The notes: generated by a model from the letters alone, not told the origin. Shown: positions 38,630-52,995, counted from the stretch's first letter. The stretch is 64,000 nt of DNA from Emydura subglobosa (GCA_007922225.1 ML679956.1:21144689-21208688), one strand, 5' to 3'. Made by a program: numbers and translations.

Positions 38630-39215
38630 GTTCACAAACTCCCACATTAAGGCTGAGACAGGGGAAGGGCTGGGTCACTACTGGGCCAGGGGTGGCCATT
38701 CCCCTCAGGCAGTGCTGCATGTGCTCCTGGGGAGAAGACCACTATAAAGGGAGCTTCAGCAACCCCAGTAGAGAGGGGGGAAGGAAGAGGCCATTTTCTA
38801 AATGAACACTGCTCTGCAGAAACAGGCTCCTAGACATTCACCAGGAGGGAGGGAGAACTGTGGCCAAAGGCTCAAGAAAGCCGCAGGCATCAGCCCTAGA
38901 CTGTGGGAGTTTTGAAGCGAAGACTATAATCTTGCCCCAATCCAAGATGCAGTGGTGGTAGGAAGCAACCCATGGAAAGGTGAGCAAGTGGTGCAGTTGA
39001 ACACAGGCTGGCGCATGCCACCTCACTTTTAGGGCCATAAGCCGAAGGCCCTACCTACCCTGGAGCTATGACCCCTATCCCCGAGTAGGACAGAGCTAGG
39101 GGTGACCATCAAAGAGGCCAGTCCAGCCAAGACCTCACCCAGAGGGCTGGGAACTAATAGAACCACTAGAAGTGAAGGCCCAGAGCAATAGGCCTGCTGA
39201 CTTCTCAGAGCGCTC
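38630..39215. mobile_element. LTR-like remnant with TATA-like box
   Basis: Contains 'gaccactataaagggagctt' (TATA-like, about 38738-38757) in a GC-rich block immediately left of the hAT-like MITE at 39221. There is no coding capacity and the boundaries are not clear. Confidence 0.3.
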
Positions 39216-39220
39216 TGCCA

Positions 39221-39510
39221 CAGGGCTTGTCTACACAGTGCATTAGTCTGCACAAGGGAGGTTTAAATTTTAGTCCATGCTCATGTGTTGCCCACTAGTG
39301 GGCCTGAGTGGACCTTACTGGTGTGCACATCAGGTTCCCCTGTGCATGTTAATGAAGTCCTGTTTTAAACATGGCTACATTGATTCACACTAGGGAATTT
39401 TTAGTGTGAGCCACTAATGTCTACATGGGCCAGTTAGCGTACAACAAGCTTCTTCGCTCTACAATTTTCATGCCTACAGTGTGGACTAACACACCTTGTA
39501 GATAAGCCCC
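39221..39510. mobile_element. hAT-like MITE with terminal inverted repeats
   Basis: The left end CAGGGCTTGTCTACACAGTG is mirrored by the right end cacaccttgtagataagcccc; inside, gcattagtctgcac pairs with gtggactaacac. The size is 290 bp with no ORF. No clear 8-bp target duplication. Confidence 0.65.
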
Positions 39511-41830
39511 AAGTGTGTACATTTAAAATTCATAGTGGCATATATGACTTATAATCTGTTATATATTTATATTTCATAGCCTTTATTTACAATTTGAGAC
39601 TTCATATGAAAAGCTAAGAGGTCTTGTCCACTCCATCTCTGAGAGAAGACTATGAATCTAAGGTGTTAGATACTGATGAACAATATTCAACTTTTTTTAA
39701 AAGAATGGAAGTAATTTATTATACTCATTTCAAATGATAATTGAAATATTTCATGAAGTTAACAGCTACTGTATTCTGGAGATATGCATCTCTTAGAATG
39801 AGAATCATTAGCCTTCAGACCACACATGTTCAAATAATCTCTCCCCTAAAGGCCCACACATCCCACATTTCAATAATCTTTATCTCCTTAAAGCTTTTGT
39901 AGGTGAAAAATGTTTTAAGTCTCAGGGAGAAATTAGATACAGATATGAGACGGATTCTACTTAGAGGTGAAAAGGATTGGTTGAGACTGGATGTAGAGGT
40001 TATGTACAAAAATGTACTTCGGTGTTACTTCAGAGTCTCTCTTTTAGACTCATGGTTCAGAAATTCACAAATGATGACCTTTGCAAGAAGTGCAAAGTTT
40101 ATAAATACTTCCATTGTATAAGATTTGGGGAAAAAATGAGACAAAGATGAAATTATTTGTCAAAATGTGAGGAAAATCAGACATTTCTAGAATTCATACT
40201 GATTTAAGAATATATATTATCACAAGGGAAGGGTAACATTTTCTAATTTCCAAATTCTAAGATACCATAATGAGATACCACATTACTATTCCTGTCTTGT
40301 CATGCATATCATTTTCATTTTGTTACACTGTTCATATTTCCAGCAAGTGCAGGATCAGTTTTCAGTGGGTGCCAAAACTTAGAAATCTGTAGGGTGAGGA
40401 GGTGGGGGCCAGGAGATTTAGGGGGCATGTCTATAGTGTTCTAGTGCAGTTTACAGAACAAATAGACAACATATGCGGTTTAAAGAAAATTAAAGAAAAC
40501 AATAGTACCAGAATTTAGAACTCCAGCAGATAGACACATCCTATATGAATTTTAAAAGTTATCCCCACCATGATCATTAATTATATTTTTCAAGCTGTGC
40601 TGTTCTGGATTCCCGACACATAGGAATTGCAAAGACAAGGATCCAAACTCATTTACACTGGATTAAATCTGGAGTAACTTCACTGATTTTAAAACAATTA
40701 CACCACATACCATTCCCATCCCACATACAAACTTAACTGAGAAGACAATATGGCTTGCTGCCTTTTCTTCCAAAATTGTAACTCTGAGTTCTTCCTTGAC
40801 TTTTTAAATGTTGTATTGCCACCACCAAAGTTAGAGCAGGTAGGAATGTCATTTATTTCTTATATGATTATGTTAAAAATGTCATGGCATTTGTTCATGA
40901 AAAAATGTACTAAATGTTAATCATTCATACCTTTGTAGAGGTTTGAAATAATTGCAAGAACAGGCCAAATTATGCAGCCCTTAGTAAATTGCTAAGGCTC
41001 AAAATGAACTATGGCCTTAATTTTTTAACACAAATTAAAACGAAACAAAACCACAACTACTCTAATAATACAAGACTACACTTTTAGTGTAGACTCACCA
41101 GTACACTCTCATTGCTTTGTGCCTTGTCAACAACAGTAAACCAGCCATAAATCTAATAATACAAAAAGATGGTTTTATGACTGCTTTGCATCATCAACGT
41201 GGAGCAAAGACTTATCAGTAAAACTCCTTTTTGACATAAAAATCCTTAAAAACTTCCCATTTAGATGAGAAAAATAAAAGCTTACTAGCGATGAGCCATT
41301 TCTTCCTATGTTAGTAGGCCTTGGCCAAAATCCATAATAAAATATAACCCTTGGAGAAACCACTTTCTCTCTAATGTTTCATTGTTTGAAAGAAATATTA
41401 TCGGGTCATGCATTTTTTCCCTGTTGAAAAATACAACAACAGCTACTTTCTAAAAAGGGAAGGTACTCCGCCTTGCATCATAAACATTTCCAGTGATCTA
41501 TCAAGAATGGAGATAATACTAGCTGCTCCAAAATGCTCCTTTGAAAAATAAAAATTTAAATATTTTTTCTGTTTCTAAATTTAATTTTGAATTACAGACT
41601 ACTATATTCTCCAGGGCAATGACTCAGGACTTGTAGAATGTGGAGCAAGATCTAAATAAAAACAAACAAAAAATGCAACACAATTGCATTTGCCATGTCA
41701 TTAGTCTTACATAAATTTACTCTTTTGAATTTTAAAAGGAAACGTCAAAAGAATTCCCATATCGACTCCTATATTTAATGGTGCATATATTTCAAAATGT
41801 TGAAGTATCAACGGCAGTAATCAGTGTTTA

Positions 41831-42040
<210 letters not shown>

Positions 42041-45000
42041 TTATTAAAGCTGCAACTAACGTAATTCTAACAAAAAAAATCTTATTTGGAAGGTCAGTAG
42101 TCAGGAAATCACAGATGTTCAGCTCATGTAAATCTCTTTGCATCATCGGTTGAAGCTCAGTAATGCTGCTTTCTCTGGAAGCAAGGCATTAATTTAAAAG
42201 CAAAATTTATCTACTGGGATCATTAATAGAGTTTAATGAAGCTGCTTACTTCTCTCAAACCACATTTTCCTTTGAACTCTCAAACGATGCTGGCACTTCC
42301 TATTGTATCAGAGTATCTGCCACTAAGTTAACTGTGAGATCTGAAGTTTCCATGTTTACTATGAAATATCTTTACCTTGGATTAATTATCAGACTTGGCT
42401 CTCTCATTATCCCTTAGCAGAAGACCCAGTAGCTAGTGTATCATTCCACTAATTCAAAGATATTTAAACTAATCAGACTTGTGACTTAAAATAGAAATTA
42501 AAGTACAGTTACTCAAATCCTAGCTGTTGAACTTATGCAAGTGAAAACTCATTAAGTCTTTGTATTTCATGTAAGATGACTGTTATAATACCCACATTCT
42601 AGCTCTCAAAATTAATGATAATAAAGATCTTTCCTGTTACATGTTAACTGCAGTAATAGCTGTTAGTAGACTTAAGAAATACTTTTTTAAAAACATAAAA
42701 CTCAACTTGCCTATTTAGTGTCAAATTGTCACGTAATAATTATGTTGTATAAATAGAAAGATAGATTTTTTTTTAAACGTCACATCATCCTTGGAAAATA
42801 TGACTTTCAATCTGATGGTTTTAAGCACTGGTTGTAATTCACACAGATAATTCAGCATAGGAGCTAATTATTGCTTGTGTGTTGGAGTGGTACTGGTGCA
42901 TAGTTCAAGCGCATTGTGAGTAAAGCTGAGGTCACACCAAAACCCTGGATCCAAACCCCACTGATTTTGAGATAAAACAGTGTAGCTCCTAACTACAGTA
43001 TGCAACTTGCGCCCAATATCTGTTTGGGAGGTACAAAGGCTTCTCACTGCTCTTTTGGCAGCAATTTAAAGCTCAAAGGCTACTTTCAGTTCTCAAGAAA
43101 TGAAGCTAAACATGGTCACTGGGCCATTTTTGTCCCCCTATTTTCTCTCTTCTCAACTTTGAGCTTAACAAAAGGTACTGCCATGGCAATTTTGCTTACA
43201 ATTCAGCTATCTAATTTAAATTTTAATATAAAATCTAAATTACTGCTTTTTGAGAGCTGGGGCTGAGCCAGGGATGGGAAGCAGCAGTTACCCTGGAAGT
43301 GTCATTGCAGTTGGAGTTCCAGCAGGATGCTTCAAAGCAAAGGGAAATCATCTGTTCCTCTCCCAACCTAGTCACAGCTCTCAGGAGGCAATCGAGCAGT
43401 TTTTACTTAGGTTAGTAAGTTTAACTTGCAGCTGGGTTAAGACTCTCAGTTCAGTTTGGGGAAATCAGAAAAGTGAGAAAGGGAGGAAAAAGGGACATGG
43501 CAGATGAAACAGAGTGGGTTTAAATACCCCATTTTGTAAATTCTGAAGACAGTGCAAGCAAAGACACCAGCATAAAACAGGACAGAAATGGAGATCAGAA
43601 GCAAGAGATTTTTGCCTGCTTATTCCTCCTTTTTCTATCTTGAATTTCTTATTCCTTTTCATGCAGACGTGATGGAGCAAGAACATTTTAGTATGAGCAT
43701 CTTTGAGCAACACAAAGCAAGAAGCAGAGAGAGGGTAGGATTACGGTTATCTTCTTTATCAAACCTTTGGGAAGATCTGATTGGTGCTACTGCCTGTCAC
43801 TCATTTGATGAAAAGCAACCAGTACTTCAATCTATATTCCAGAGCATTAGTAAAATGTTATGGATTTCTGATTCCAAAACAGAATTGCAAGTCTCTAAAG
43901 AATATTACTATAACTCATGTTACTTGGCCAAATTCCAGTTTTTTAAATTACGTTCTGCCTACCTAAATTTCTTTGTAGTTTCAATTGGATACAATGTTAT
44001 TCTTCACTTCCTGTGCTAAACTGTTGTTTGTGGCTACTATGCTTTTTTAAATAGCTATTGTGATCCACTGCAGAAGTAGCTGCATTTATTTTCTCTTTTC
44101 TATTGTTTTGTTATAGTTTTTGCATCAATATACAAACTGCCATTAAAGCATTGGATTAGTGGAAATAACGTTACAGGCACCAGACATATTTTAAAAAATG
44201 TATTAATACATTCTAGCAAGTAAATTTTTTCAAAAACTTTTTTCTGGAATGATTAATTTTATTCTGAGACCTAGGGAAATTAATGTAATAAATTCTTTAT
44301 CCTTACAAAAGCATTTATAATATACAGAAAACCCTTCAATATTTCATGTGTGATATTTGCTTTAGTTAAAATAGCTGCATTACAGTGGATTCAGTAAGCG
44401 AATAATAGTCACTAAGCTTGCTCAGCATTTTTATTGCAGGTTTGCATATTATTATTTGTTTCAGGCTTGTTTTTCTTCAGCCATATTATCTCCTTAAGTG
44501 TTTTTTCTTATTTTCCTCCCAATATAAACATTATCTGAACAAAGCAAATGAAAACTGCTTAGACCACCAACTTAAAATAGATGCATCTATTCATTTTCTT
44601 ATAAGCTACAAGTTAACTCCTGGAATGAAGAAACCACATGATCTGGGATTGGAAATGTGGTCTTTTAACCATAATGTGGGTCAACAGTTTGAATTCTGCA
44701 CCAGGCCTTAATGACTGTCTCCCCCATTGCAGTCTTAGCAAAGAGGTCATGGAATGAATGGGTATGGAGGTGAAGTAACCCCTCAGCCCAGGAGAGGTGA
44801 TTTCCTCCAGTCAGGGTTTAGAGATTAGCAACAATTTGCACCTTTCCTGTAGATAAAGTGAAGACTTCAATTTTCAATGCTGACAAATTTTCACTAGGGA
44901 AAATATAACGCAACCCACTCTATATGGTCTGCACACTGAAAAGCTGCATCACACAATGTTATATGCCAATAGTAGGATTGCTTACTTGTTAGATAAATAA

Positions 45001-45586
45001 AACTCAATGTTACTATTTTTCTGCCGAGAGAGCTCTTTTTCAGGAGAGGAATTCCTTTCCTGCTTCAGCTAGTGCATACAAAAGGCATTGCCATTGTCAA
45101 CAAATCATTGTCTACCAAAAAGATTTCCTTTGCAACGCCATTTTTATGGGCCTTCTTTATTGCCCCTGGCTACTTCTCTATCAGAAAGATTCTTTTCTTT
45201 CCCTTACAGTAAGATCTGAAGCTTCAAAATATATTTTCATGTCCTTGAGGCAGAGAATGTACATCACAGGAAAGGAGGGAGGCTGAACAAAAGAAAAATC
45301 TCATCATAGAGCAATCCAAGTAGCCCAGTGATTGTTCTCAGCAACACAGAGATGGCTATTTTATGGTTACCCTCTGAACCACAGCTACTTCTACCCATCC
45401 TCCATTCCCTCTGTCAAAATTAGCACAAATTGCTTTCAGCTGGGAGTCTATGCTCAAACTCAAATACTAACCTTTCTTAAAAATACAAATAACTTTAAAG
45501 TTCCAAACAGCACTTTAGTTTTACAATGCTAGAAACTTTAAGAGATAAGTATTCCCACTATTAAAAAATTATGTGTCTCCCCCTCA

Positions 45587-45750
45587 GGGCCCAAACATGA
45601 TTTTTTCAGGCCCAGTACAAACTTATAACATGGGCCCCCTCCCATAATGGGGGTTGCAGCCTGGCCAGGCCCCCCAGGGCCTCCAGGCCGCAGTAAAGTG
45701 TACCCTTTCCCTCCCTCGCCCTGTGGGGGCCCTGCTCCCCCTGCCACTTC
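45587..45750. repeat. GC-rich island of unknown repeat type
   Basis: A C/G-rich block (gggccccctcccataatggg; ccaggccccccagggcctcc) stands out from AT-rich surroundings. It could be a hAT or LTR end. The antisense 91-codon ORF is Gly/Pro-rich and unlikely to be a gene. Confidence 0.3.
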
Positions 45751-48339
45751 CACTACTAACTGCTTCTTGAGACTAGTTGTGAGATATATGGTCATGAGCT
45801 TTGTTGATAACACCTATACAGCATGAGTATGCAAAGGGCTCACAGCACAAGCTAAACTGTTGTCCCAGTTTACAAGGCTCAAAGTAAAACCAATAGAATC
45901 TCTTGGGGCAATCTATTCTTTGGTTGTTCCAAATTTTTGGACAGGGACCCAGAGGCTCTCCAGAGTATTACAATGGCATTAGAGTACAGAGATGGAACTG
46001 AAGTTACATATATTTACTGGCTATTTGCTGATAAGATGTAATCAGGGTTCTGAGTATTTTGCTATACGATAGAACCAAATTCTATAGCAAGCATCTCCTA
46101 AATTAGGTGATAATTCCAACTAATTGTATCTGCATTAAATATCCTTCGTTCCCATCCCTTGCACACACAACTATTACGCACAGCTGAAAATACTCACTGA
46201 TGTAAAATCTGACAGATTATTGCCAGCAATTATTATATTCAGTTATTTTTTTCTTCTTATGTTCTATAGCTGGCCTGGCAGTTGCCATGTTGTTAGGGCA
46301 GCCTATCTCAGAACCTCCTCTCCTGCCACATGTCAGGAAATGAAGGAGGTCATAACCAGCTTCAGATGCTTGTCTTCTCACTTCCTCAGGTCTCAGCTGT
46401 TGCACAGCTCTCCAGGCAGCCCAGATGACCAACCTGCACATCTGTTTCCCACCGCTCGTTGACCTGCTGTTGCCTGAGTCAATGAATCAGTGCAGAAAGC
46501 ATGCACTGTAATTCAATTTTCCCTTATGGGCATGGCTGGAATAAAGTATAGGCACAGTTACAAGAGAGTGCTACATCTGTGTCTTGCATACAACAAAACC
46601 TATGTTAAAAGAATTATATTTAGCTTTCAAAGCCAAACACTCAAACTAAGAAATGCTAGACTCATGGTTGCCCAAAATTTGGCCCCTTTTTGCATCAGTC
46701 TTATGCACTAAACATGGCTGGGGTTGTGTGGTAAAATAGTATGTGATCAAGTAATTAAAAATCATAATACATACAAAAATTGGCTGAACTAAAGTTGCAT
46801 AAGTAATGGCAAATCTTGTACTCTTTCTAATATTCTAGTCCCTGACAACCTAAACATTGTTGTTTTTTTAACATAGTTTTTTCATGTAATTTCCTAGGTT
46901 GTTTTTAAAGGACATGCTCAACTATACATAACTGTATCATTCATCACAAGCAGGCTTTGAATACCAAACCTTCAGCACTGACTTCTACCACTGAAGGTAC
47001 AAGCTAGCAGCAGGAGAAGGCTGCTGGTTCCAAGAAGTAGCTGGAGGGGTCCCAGCCTGGTGCTCGGTCTCTCTTTCCCATCTTGGAAGATAGGGTGATT
47101 CTATCCTATGTGGTGCTCCTGAGTGTTTGGGCAGCTGGAGCATGTACTGAGCTCAGGAGGTTTATGGGAGAACCTAGCTTAGCTATTTCCCCCTGCCTCA
47201 TTAGATCATGCCCCAGGGGAGATGGGGAATAATACCCAGCAACCACATGCCAGCTCTGATGGAGAAGGGTGGGAGAGGTTGTATGGGGGCAGCTCAGCCT
47301 GGATCTCTTCCACCCCAGCATTCCCAGCACAAGGTCAGTTGCTGCTGCTTTGGTGGTGGTGGTGGATGGGTTGTATAGAATGTTCAGAGATTTTGAAGGG
47401 TGCCAAAATTTTCCTGAGTAAACCGGAGGAGCAAAAGAAGGGAAATGATGATTTTTAACAACTCTGCTAAAACCTAAATGGAATCAGTAGCCAAAGAAAA
47501 GGCACTTCTATAGTCAAAGGATTTTCTCCCTGCAGAATTTCAAAGGCCTGCTGCAAACAATAGAGAAGTTAATGCTTCTCAAAGAAAATATCACAAGAAT
47601 CATTTATAATGGAAGGTGTTAGGCAACCTAAATATAGGAGTTGCTACCACCTCTTCTAATCATATGTAAATAGCTAATAGATAAAGTGCCAGTAGATGGC
47701 ACTCAAGAATACCTTTCCTGAGTTTTGTAGGGCCAATCAAACTTCTTGTGTACTACAAATAGCTTCTCTGCAGCCTTTAACCAGCAAATATAAGCCCATG
47801 CTTAATGCCCTGTCTCCTGGAGTCACATAACAAACCAGAATCTCAGCTTTCATTTAAAAAACATATGTGCTTATCCCTCATGGAAGCAAAGAAAGGCATA
47901 ATAATATGACCTGAGTGTCATATTGTCAAATGAGTATGCAGAAACCCTGAAACAATGTCTTTAAAAGCTCTGAACTTCTTTTTGCTCTGAAACTGGCTGC
48001 CAGGCCTAAGAGGGCAGGGCTATGCTTGGGCCAGGACCAGCAGTGCTTTAACTTGGTTCTGTTCATGGTAAAAGCTGGAGAGCTAAAGACAGCTGCAGGT
48101 CGATTCCAGCAGGGCAGGAAGACAAAAAGAAGAAGAAGAAAAAAAGTCACATTCCTGGCTGCAGCAAAATAGCAAATTTCGTTTAAAAATAATTCTCTTC
48201 TCTTGTGTACATGCATTATGATACAGTCTATAATTGCATGATTATATGCTATGTTCTACAGCATCCTTCCTTCCTTCATTCATGCCTGGGATGGACAGTG
48301 AATAAGGCAGAGGGTTGTAGGAACAACAAGAAAGTTTTC

Positions 48340-48425
48340 CAGCATTTAAGGCCTTAGACTGGTACCTAAGAGAGCAGAGTTCCATTCTTGGCTCTGCCAC
48401 AAACTTTCAATGTGATACAGGGTAA
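48340..48425 (+). mobile_element. tRNA-derived SINE, 5' fragment
   Basis: Contains 'ggccttagactggtacctaa', then 'gttccattcttggctctgcc', then 'aactttcaatgtgatac', the tRNA-like and MIR-like head without the tail. Confidence 0.45.
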
Positions 48426-48983
48426 CACTAATATAATGAACATGTACGGAGGAAGCTGACTTAAGATGGCAGAGGCAACCTTAATTCTGTCATTTCCTAA
48501 CTTTGGAGTGGTTGGCTCTGCAACCTTAATGTTCTTTTTTCTTTTAATGCAATATGTAATATGTTGAAGGCATAGTTTACAGAGTAGTTTTCATCTACTG
48601 GTAAATTACTTATGGATCCCAGCATACACAGGGCACTATATATGCACACTTACAATCTGTCTTTGTTTACTCAGTTTTCCTCTCCCTTCATTCACTAATT
48701 GAAGGGGATCTCAATTATAAACTCACAGTTTTAAAATCCTTCAATTACATTTCCTTGAACAAAAAGAGAAAAGCTAAGCAGTCCTTGCTGTAGCCACATG
48801 ACTTTCTTCCTTTGTCCTTATGCGCACTACATACCTTTATTTTACTCTAATTTCCTTTTTCCTGTCTCCTACCACAGATTAGGAGGAGAATCCATTTAAA
48901 AAGGCAGTGACCTCCCAGTGTCATCATTTTACCAGATTATATTTCCAGCAATTAGGGAAACACACAACAAAATTATTCTTTTA

Positions 48984-49055
48984 GGGTCTGATCCAAACAC
49001 CATTAAAGTGAATGGAAAGATTCTGACTGATTTGAATAGCTTTTTGATCAGGTCC
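48984..49055. mobile_element. Short palindromic MITE ('gggtctgatcc')
   Basis: It starts gggtctgatccaaacaccat and ends tttttgatcaggtcc; the arms are complementary around a short centre. Confidence 0.5.
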
Positions 49056-51389
49056 ATACACATTAGCTATCTGAAGTTCTCCTGATTATTTTTCAAGGGC
49101 ATTACAATGTATCAGGCACTACATTAGTGGTGGCAGGTTGTCTAATCTAGAAAGGGTTTAGTTAGTTCAGTGTCAGATCGCCGTTTTTTTTTTTTTTAAA
49201 TGATAGAAAGTTCTATTGCTTTTTTCTATCTGTAGCGCTTAGTGGTTGTTGTAACTCTAGTGATATAATTATTCCTCTACTATACTGTAGTTTAAAAAAC
49301 ACAAGAAACACACAAGTCGGTTACTTGTACTTGGATCATTTACCATGGTGGTTCTCCAACTTTTGTCTCTGTGTAGTAATTTGTTAGAAAAAGATCCTCT
49401 CCAGATCATTCCCGTTTTCAACACTCCAATGCCTCCACTGTTTTGTTCTCAAAGTATTTCCCTCTGTCAACCACTGTTATTTCCATTTATTTGCCAGTCC
49501 AATCATACAATCCGCAGGCAATGTTTACTTCACCTTGATCACCAGTGTTGCTGCATCCTGTCATTAAGGACCATGTTCACTTGCTTGGTGCCTCATGCTG
49601 TTGGATGGTAATAGCTCCAAGTTCAGAATAGGCAAGTAATCACACTAGTGAAAATGTACTTTTTTCAGGTAATTGAGAAATGTACTGTTGTCCCTGAAAG
49701 CTAGATTAAAAGGAATTTTTACTCTTAAAAAAAACCCTAGTTCATTTTTATAAATCAAGGAAATATCCAGTATGTATTAAGAGTTTTATTTCTGTCTTTT
49801 GTTTGTTCCTTGTTGTATTGTCTGCCTGTTTCAAAAAACAGTATTTAATGTATTCATCATCATGGATGGCTATCCATATCTTCAGCTGGAAATTTTAGAA
49901 TAACCACAACATTATTTTAAAACTAAAAAATCAGATAAGGTTATTGTTCTCTGGAGCACCATTTTTTAATAAATCTTAAATTAGTTAATGAGAATTGGCT
50001 GTAAGCGAATATTTGGGTAAGATCTAAAATGTTCACTGACTTGGTGGGTAATGTGTCCGATCTCTTGGGATTGGTAGAATTTTCTACATGGTGAACAAGA
50101 TTTTAAGTAATCCTCACTATACAGACTTGACTGTCTGGGTGGGTGCAAAAGGCTGGATTGCTTAAATGGAACTGTATTTTAGTTTCTTGGAAACCAATAA
50201 GATATTACAGAAGCTGTTTTGTTACTGACCTGCTGAATCTAATTATTAGAATAAACTACCAGTTTTCGGGGTCATCTGCCCTATTCTTTGCAGTTTGCCC
50301 TTAATAAGCATTCTCAGTATAGTCCCTCCAGTGACTTCAGTCACAGCTTAATATCATTGCCCTTTCTGCCAGGTTACGTTCATTGCATAATACGATTTTA
50401 CAGCACGTGCTGAGGAATTACACAAGGCTGTACAGGGGATTATTCTTCCCAATTCATCATTTGAAGCTGCATGAGCACATGCTGTACACAGAACGAGCCT
50501 GCTCACTGAAGAGAATTATAGTAACCTTGTCAGTTGGAAAATTGTATTTTCACTGATATAAAATTTTATATAAAAGCATACAATGTAGTATAATGATTTG
50601 AGCCAAATCTACTCCATAACTAATCCAGGGGTTAGCACAGTTAGAGGTGTGGAGAGAAAGGTAGTTCCATTAGGCAGAAGATTTCAAATTTTGTTTTGTT
50701 CCTATGGAGAATGAAAACCAAAAGCATTGAAGTCCTCCGCAAAAAAGAGATTACCTGCATGAGTATCTGTCCGCGAGCCATAGACCTTGTAAGACTTGGG
50801 AGCAATTTCCCTCGTTGGCTGCTCCTGAGTCATGGACCTTGTAAACCCAGGTCTCTGACTCCAGGGCAGGCCGCATGGCTGGTTGTCTCAGAGCCACAGA
50901 CAAATTTGAACAGTCTCTGTGGAACATTTCAATTTGAAGAAATCAGCAAATTCCAACAAAAAACTGTTTTGTTGGAAATTTTCCAACTAGCGCAAAGAAG
51001 AGTTGAGTTCCACAGAGGTGGAAAAAGAAAGAATCCTCTGCAAGGCAGTGGGGCTGTAACAGACATGTTTGTAGCTGCCAGAACTGTCCAGAGACTGAAG
51101 TAACCTCTGTCCCTCCTGTGACGCTGCTTTACATATCGGCAATGGTTCATCCCCATCTCTTTCTCTCTGCAACCTACAATCCTGGGATTTGAGCATGTCC
51201 AACATTAGTTAAACTGTTTATTGTAACAAGTGTATTTCATAAGTACGCGTCACAAGATTCCTTGGCACTTTTTCCTTCTCAGGTACAAGATACTTCTTAC
51301 TGAGATAATGTTGGGGGATGGTTTTTCTAAATGGAGTAGTGGTTGTTGTAAATGTCATTCTAGTCATCGGGGAAAAACTTTATCAAAAC

Positions 51390-51845
51390 AAGGTCTCGAA
51401 GAGTAAGCTTTTGGTGGTCAGGATCTGGATTTGTTTAATCTCCTCTGAAAATCCATTCAACAGCTGGATCCCCTTGTCTGAGAATATCTCTTCACTATCT
51501 CTCATGTTTTGCAATGGACTTTGAGAACTACATTGTTCCAGAGAAGAGCAAATGTCTTGGTGATTCATAGCTAGAGATGTAGTATCTAATGTAACTGAGG
51601 CATGATTCCTTAATGGCTTTGAAGGTCAGGACCAAAGCTGTAAACTGGCATGGAAACAGACAGTCAGAGGAGGAACCAAAGCACAGATCTGATTTGCTCA
51701 AGGCAGCAAATGAATAGATGCATTCTGCACAAGCTGAAGCCTTCGTAAAGAAGAAACTAAAGTTAACAGTGAGGATACTGGCCTTCTTACATGCAGCATA
51801 TAGGCTAGTGAAGCATAAGGGAGACACTGAGTTGTTCATTCCCCT
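51390..51845. mobile_element. Unnamed interspersed repeat ('aatggctttgaaggtcagga')
   Basis: The phrases ttaatggctttgaaggtcag, ctgtaaactggcatggaaac and gatgcattctgcacaagctg recall a repeat widespread in vertebrate genomes, probably the 3' region of a LINE. The name is uncertain. The 103-codon minus ORF is not a recognised gene. Confidence 0.35.
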
Positions 51846-52094
51846 TTAGAGAAGCAGAAGTGGAAGACAAGGAAGAAACAGTATGACTATATTGCAAAGT
51901 TCAAGAAGTTATTTCAACAACAAAGGAATCCTTCAGAATATGGAAATTCAGCCTACGGGAAGCCAACACAAAGGAACACAAACTGAGGCAGGTAATAACA
52001 TAAAATGGGAATTAGGAGGAATCAGAATATATATATTATTTGAAGAGCAAATGGTCAAAGATTAAACAGAAATACAAAGCACCTTGATGAACAT

Positions 52095-52254
52095 GGCAGG
52101 ATAGAGACAAAACAGCATCACTTCTATTAAGGAAAATTGTGCTCCGATAATCTGTTAGTATTCTTTGAATGTCTAAAAATATGTGACTAATCAGTTGATA
52201 TAATTCATTTAGATTTTCAGAAAGTCTTAAACAAAACCCCACACACAAGCTAAT
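52095..52254 (+). pseudogene. CR1 LINE RT fragment, left part of interrupted copy
   Basis: Reads CR1 text up to 'tagattttcagaaagtctta' and 'aacaaaacccc', the counterpart of the LDFQKAFDKVP block. It stops exactly where the 1187-bp LTR-like unit begins (52255). It continues at 53442. Confidence 0.75.
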
Positions 52255-52371
52255 TGTAGGAAACCGCTGTGGCCTCCCCCGGAGCAAGAGCCCGAGGAAG
52301 GGCACAAGTGCCCTGATTGGACCACCTCACATCCTGCCATAGAGTCTGCCCGGCAACAAGGGACCCGAGCC

Positions 52372-52995
52372 GTGATAGGACCACTCAGCCAGTCCAATCA
52401 GCGGCAGCAGGGCGGAGCCCCGACAGGAAGGGGAAGTATAAAGGCCAGGCCCCTGAGCTCAGTAGGCCCCAGACTGCTGCCAGAGACAGACGTGCGGCCC
52501 TGCCCGCAGAGGCCTAGGCCAGAGCCGAGCCGCCAACGAACCCCGGCCCCACCTGGGCCTGGGGACTGGATAGGGCCTTCACGGAGTTGGACCAGGCAAC
52601 CCGGCCAGAATGACTGGGCCAAGCTACCCCGACCCCGAGCCTGGGCCCATGCTCCGGAACCCCCGGACTGGGCCGAGATCCCGGAGCAGTCCGAGTGGCG
52701 GGCACCACCGGAGGCCGGGCCAGACCTGGAGGAACTGCCGACCGCTGAGCCCCTCCCTGAGGCGGGGCAGGACCTGGAGGAGCTGCCAGAGGCTGAGCCT
52801 CTCCCGACCTACGACGACCTTGAGGAGCTACCCCCTGAAGAGGAGCTCCCCGCCTTACCCCCGGTCGACGAAGAGGGACTGATGGCGCTACCCCAGGCAG
52901 ACTATCTTCCCAGCCCGGAGGAGGCAGGTACTGGGGTCAGTGGGGAGGAAGTAGCCCAGGGACAGCCACTGCCTGTAGCTGAAGCCGCCATATAG
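52372..52995 (+). CDS. 207-codon acidic, proline-rich ORF inside the LTR-like unit; unknown product
   Basis: I do not recognise this protein. It starts MIGPLSQSNQRQQGG, has a basic Pro/Arg-rich first third, and then Glu/Leu/Pro-rich repeats of the type DLEELPxAEPLP (about residues 115-155), followed by DDLEELPPEEELPALPP. It spans the TATA box, so its first codons would lie upstream of the expected transcript start. High GC content makes long ORFs likely by chance, and an overlapping frame (52610-52882) is also open. Coding status is doubtful. Confidence 0.25.
   Translation: MIGPLSQSNQRQQGGAPTGRGSIKARPLSSVGPRLLPETDVRPCPQRPRPEPSRQRTPAPPGPGDWIGPSRSWTRQPGQNDWAKLPRPRAWAHAPEPPDWAEIPEQSEWRAPPEAGPDLEELPTAEPLPEAGQDLEELPEAEPLPTYDDLEELPPEEELPALPPVDEEGLMALPQADYLPSPEEAGTGVSGEEVAQGQPLPVAEAAI
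52394..52444 (+). promoter_or_regulatory. CCAAT box and TATA box of the LTR-like unit
   Basis: CCAATCA at 52394-52400 and TATAAAGG at 52437-52444, about 40 bases apart, fit a pol II core promoter layout. The orientation is opposite to KCNH8. Activity is inferred from sequence only. Confidence 0.5.

Noticed and set aside
43588..44019. 143-codon plus-strand ORF
   Set aside because: No recognisable domain, no promoter or splice context, AT-rich intron background, and an overlapping alternative frame at 43781-43966. Probably chance.
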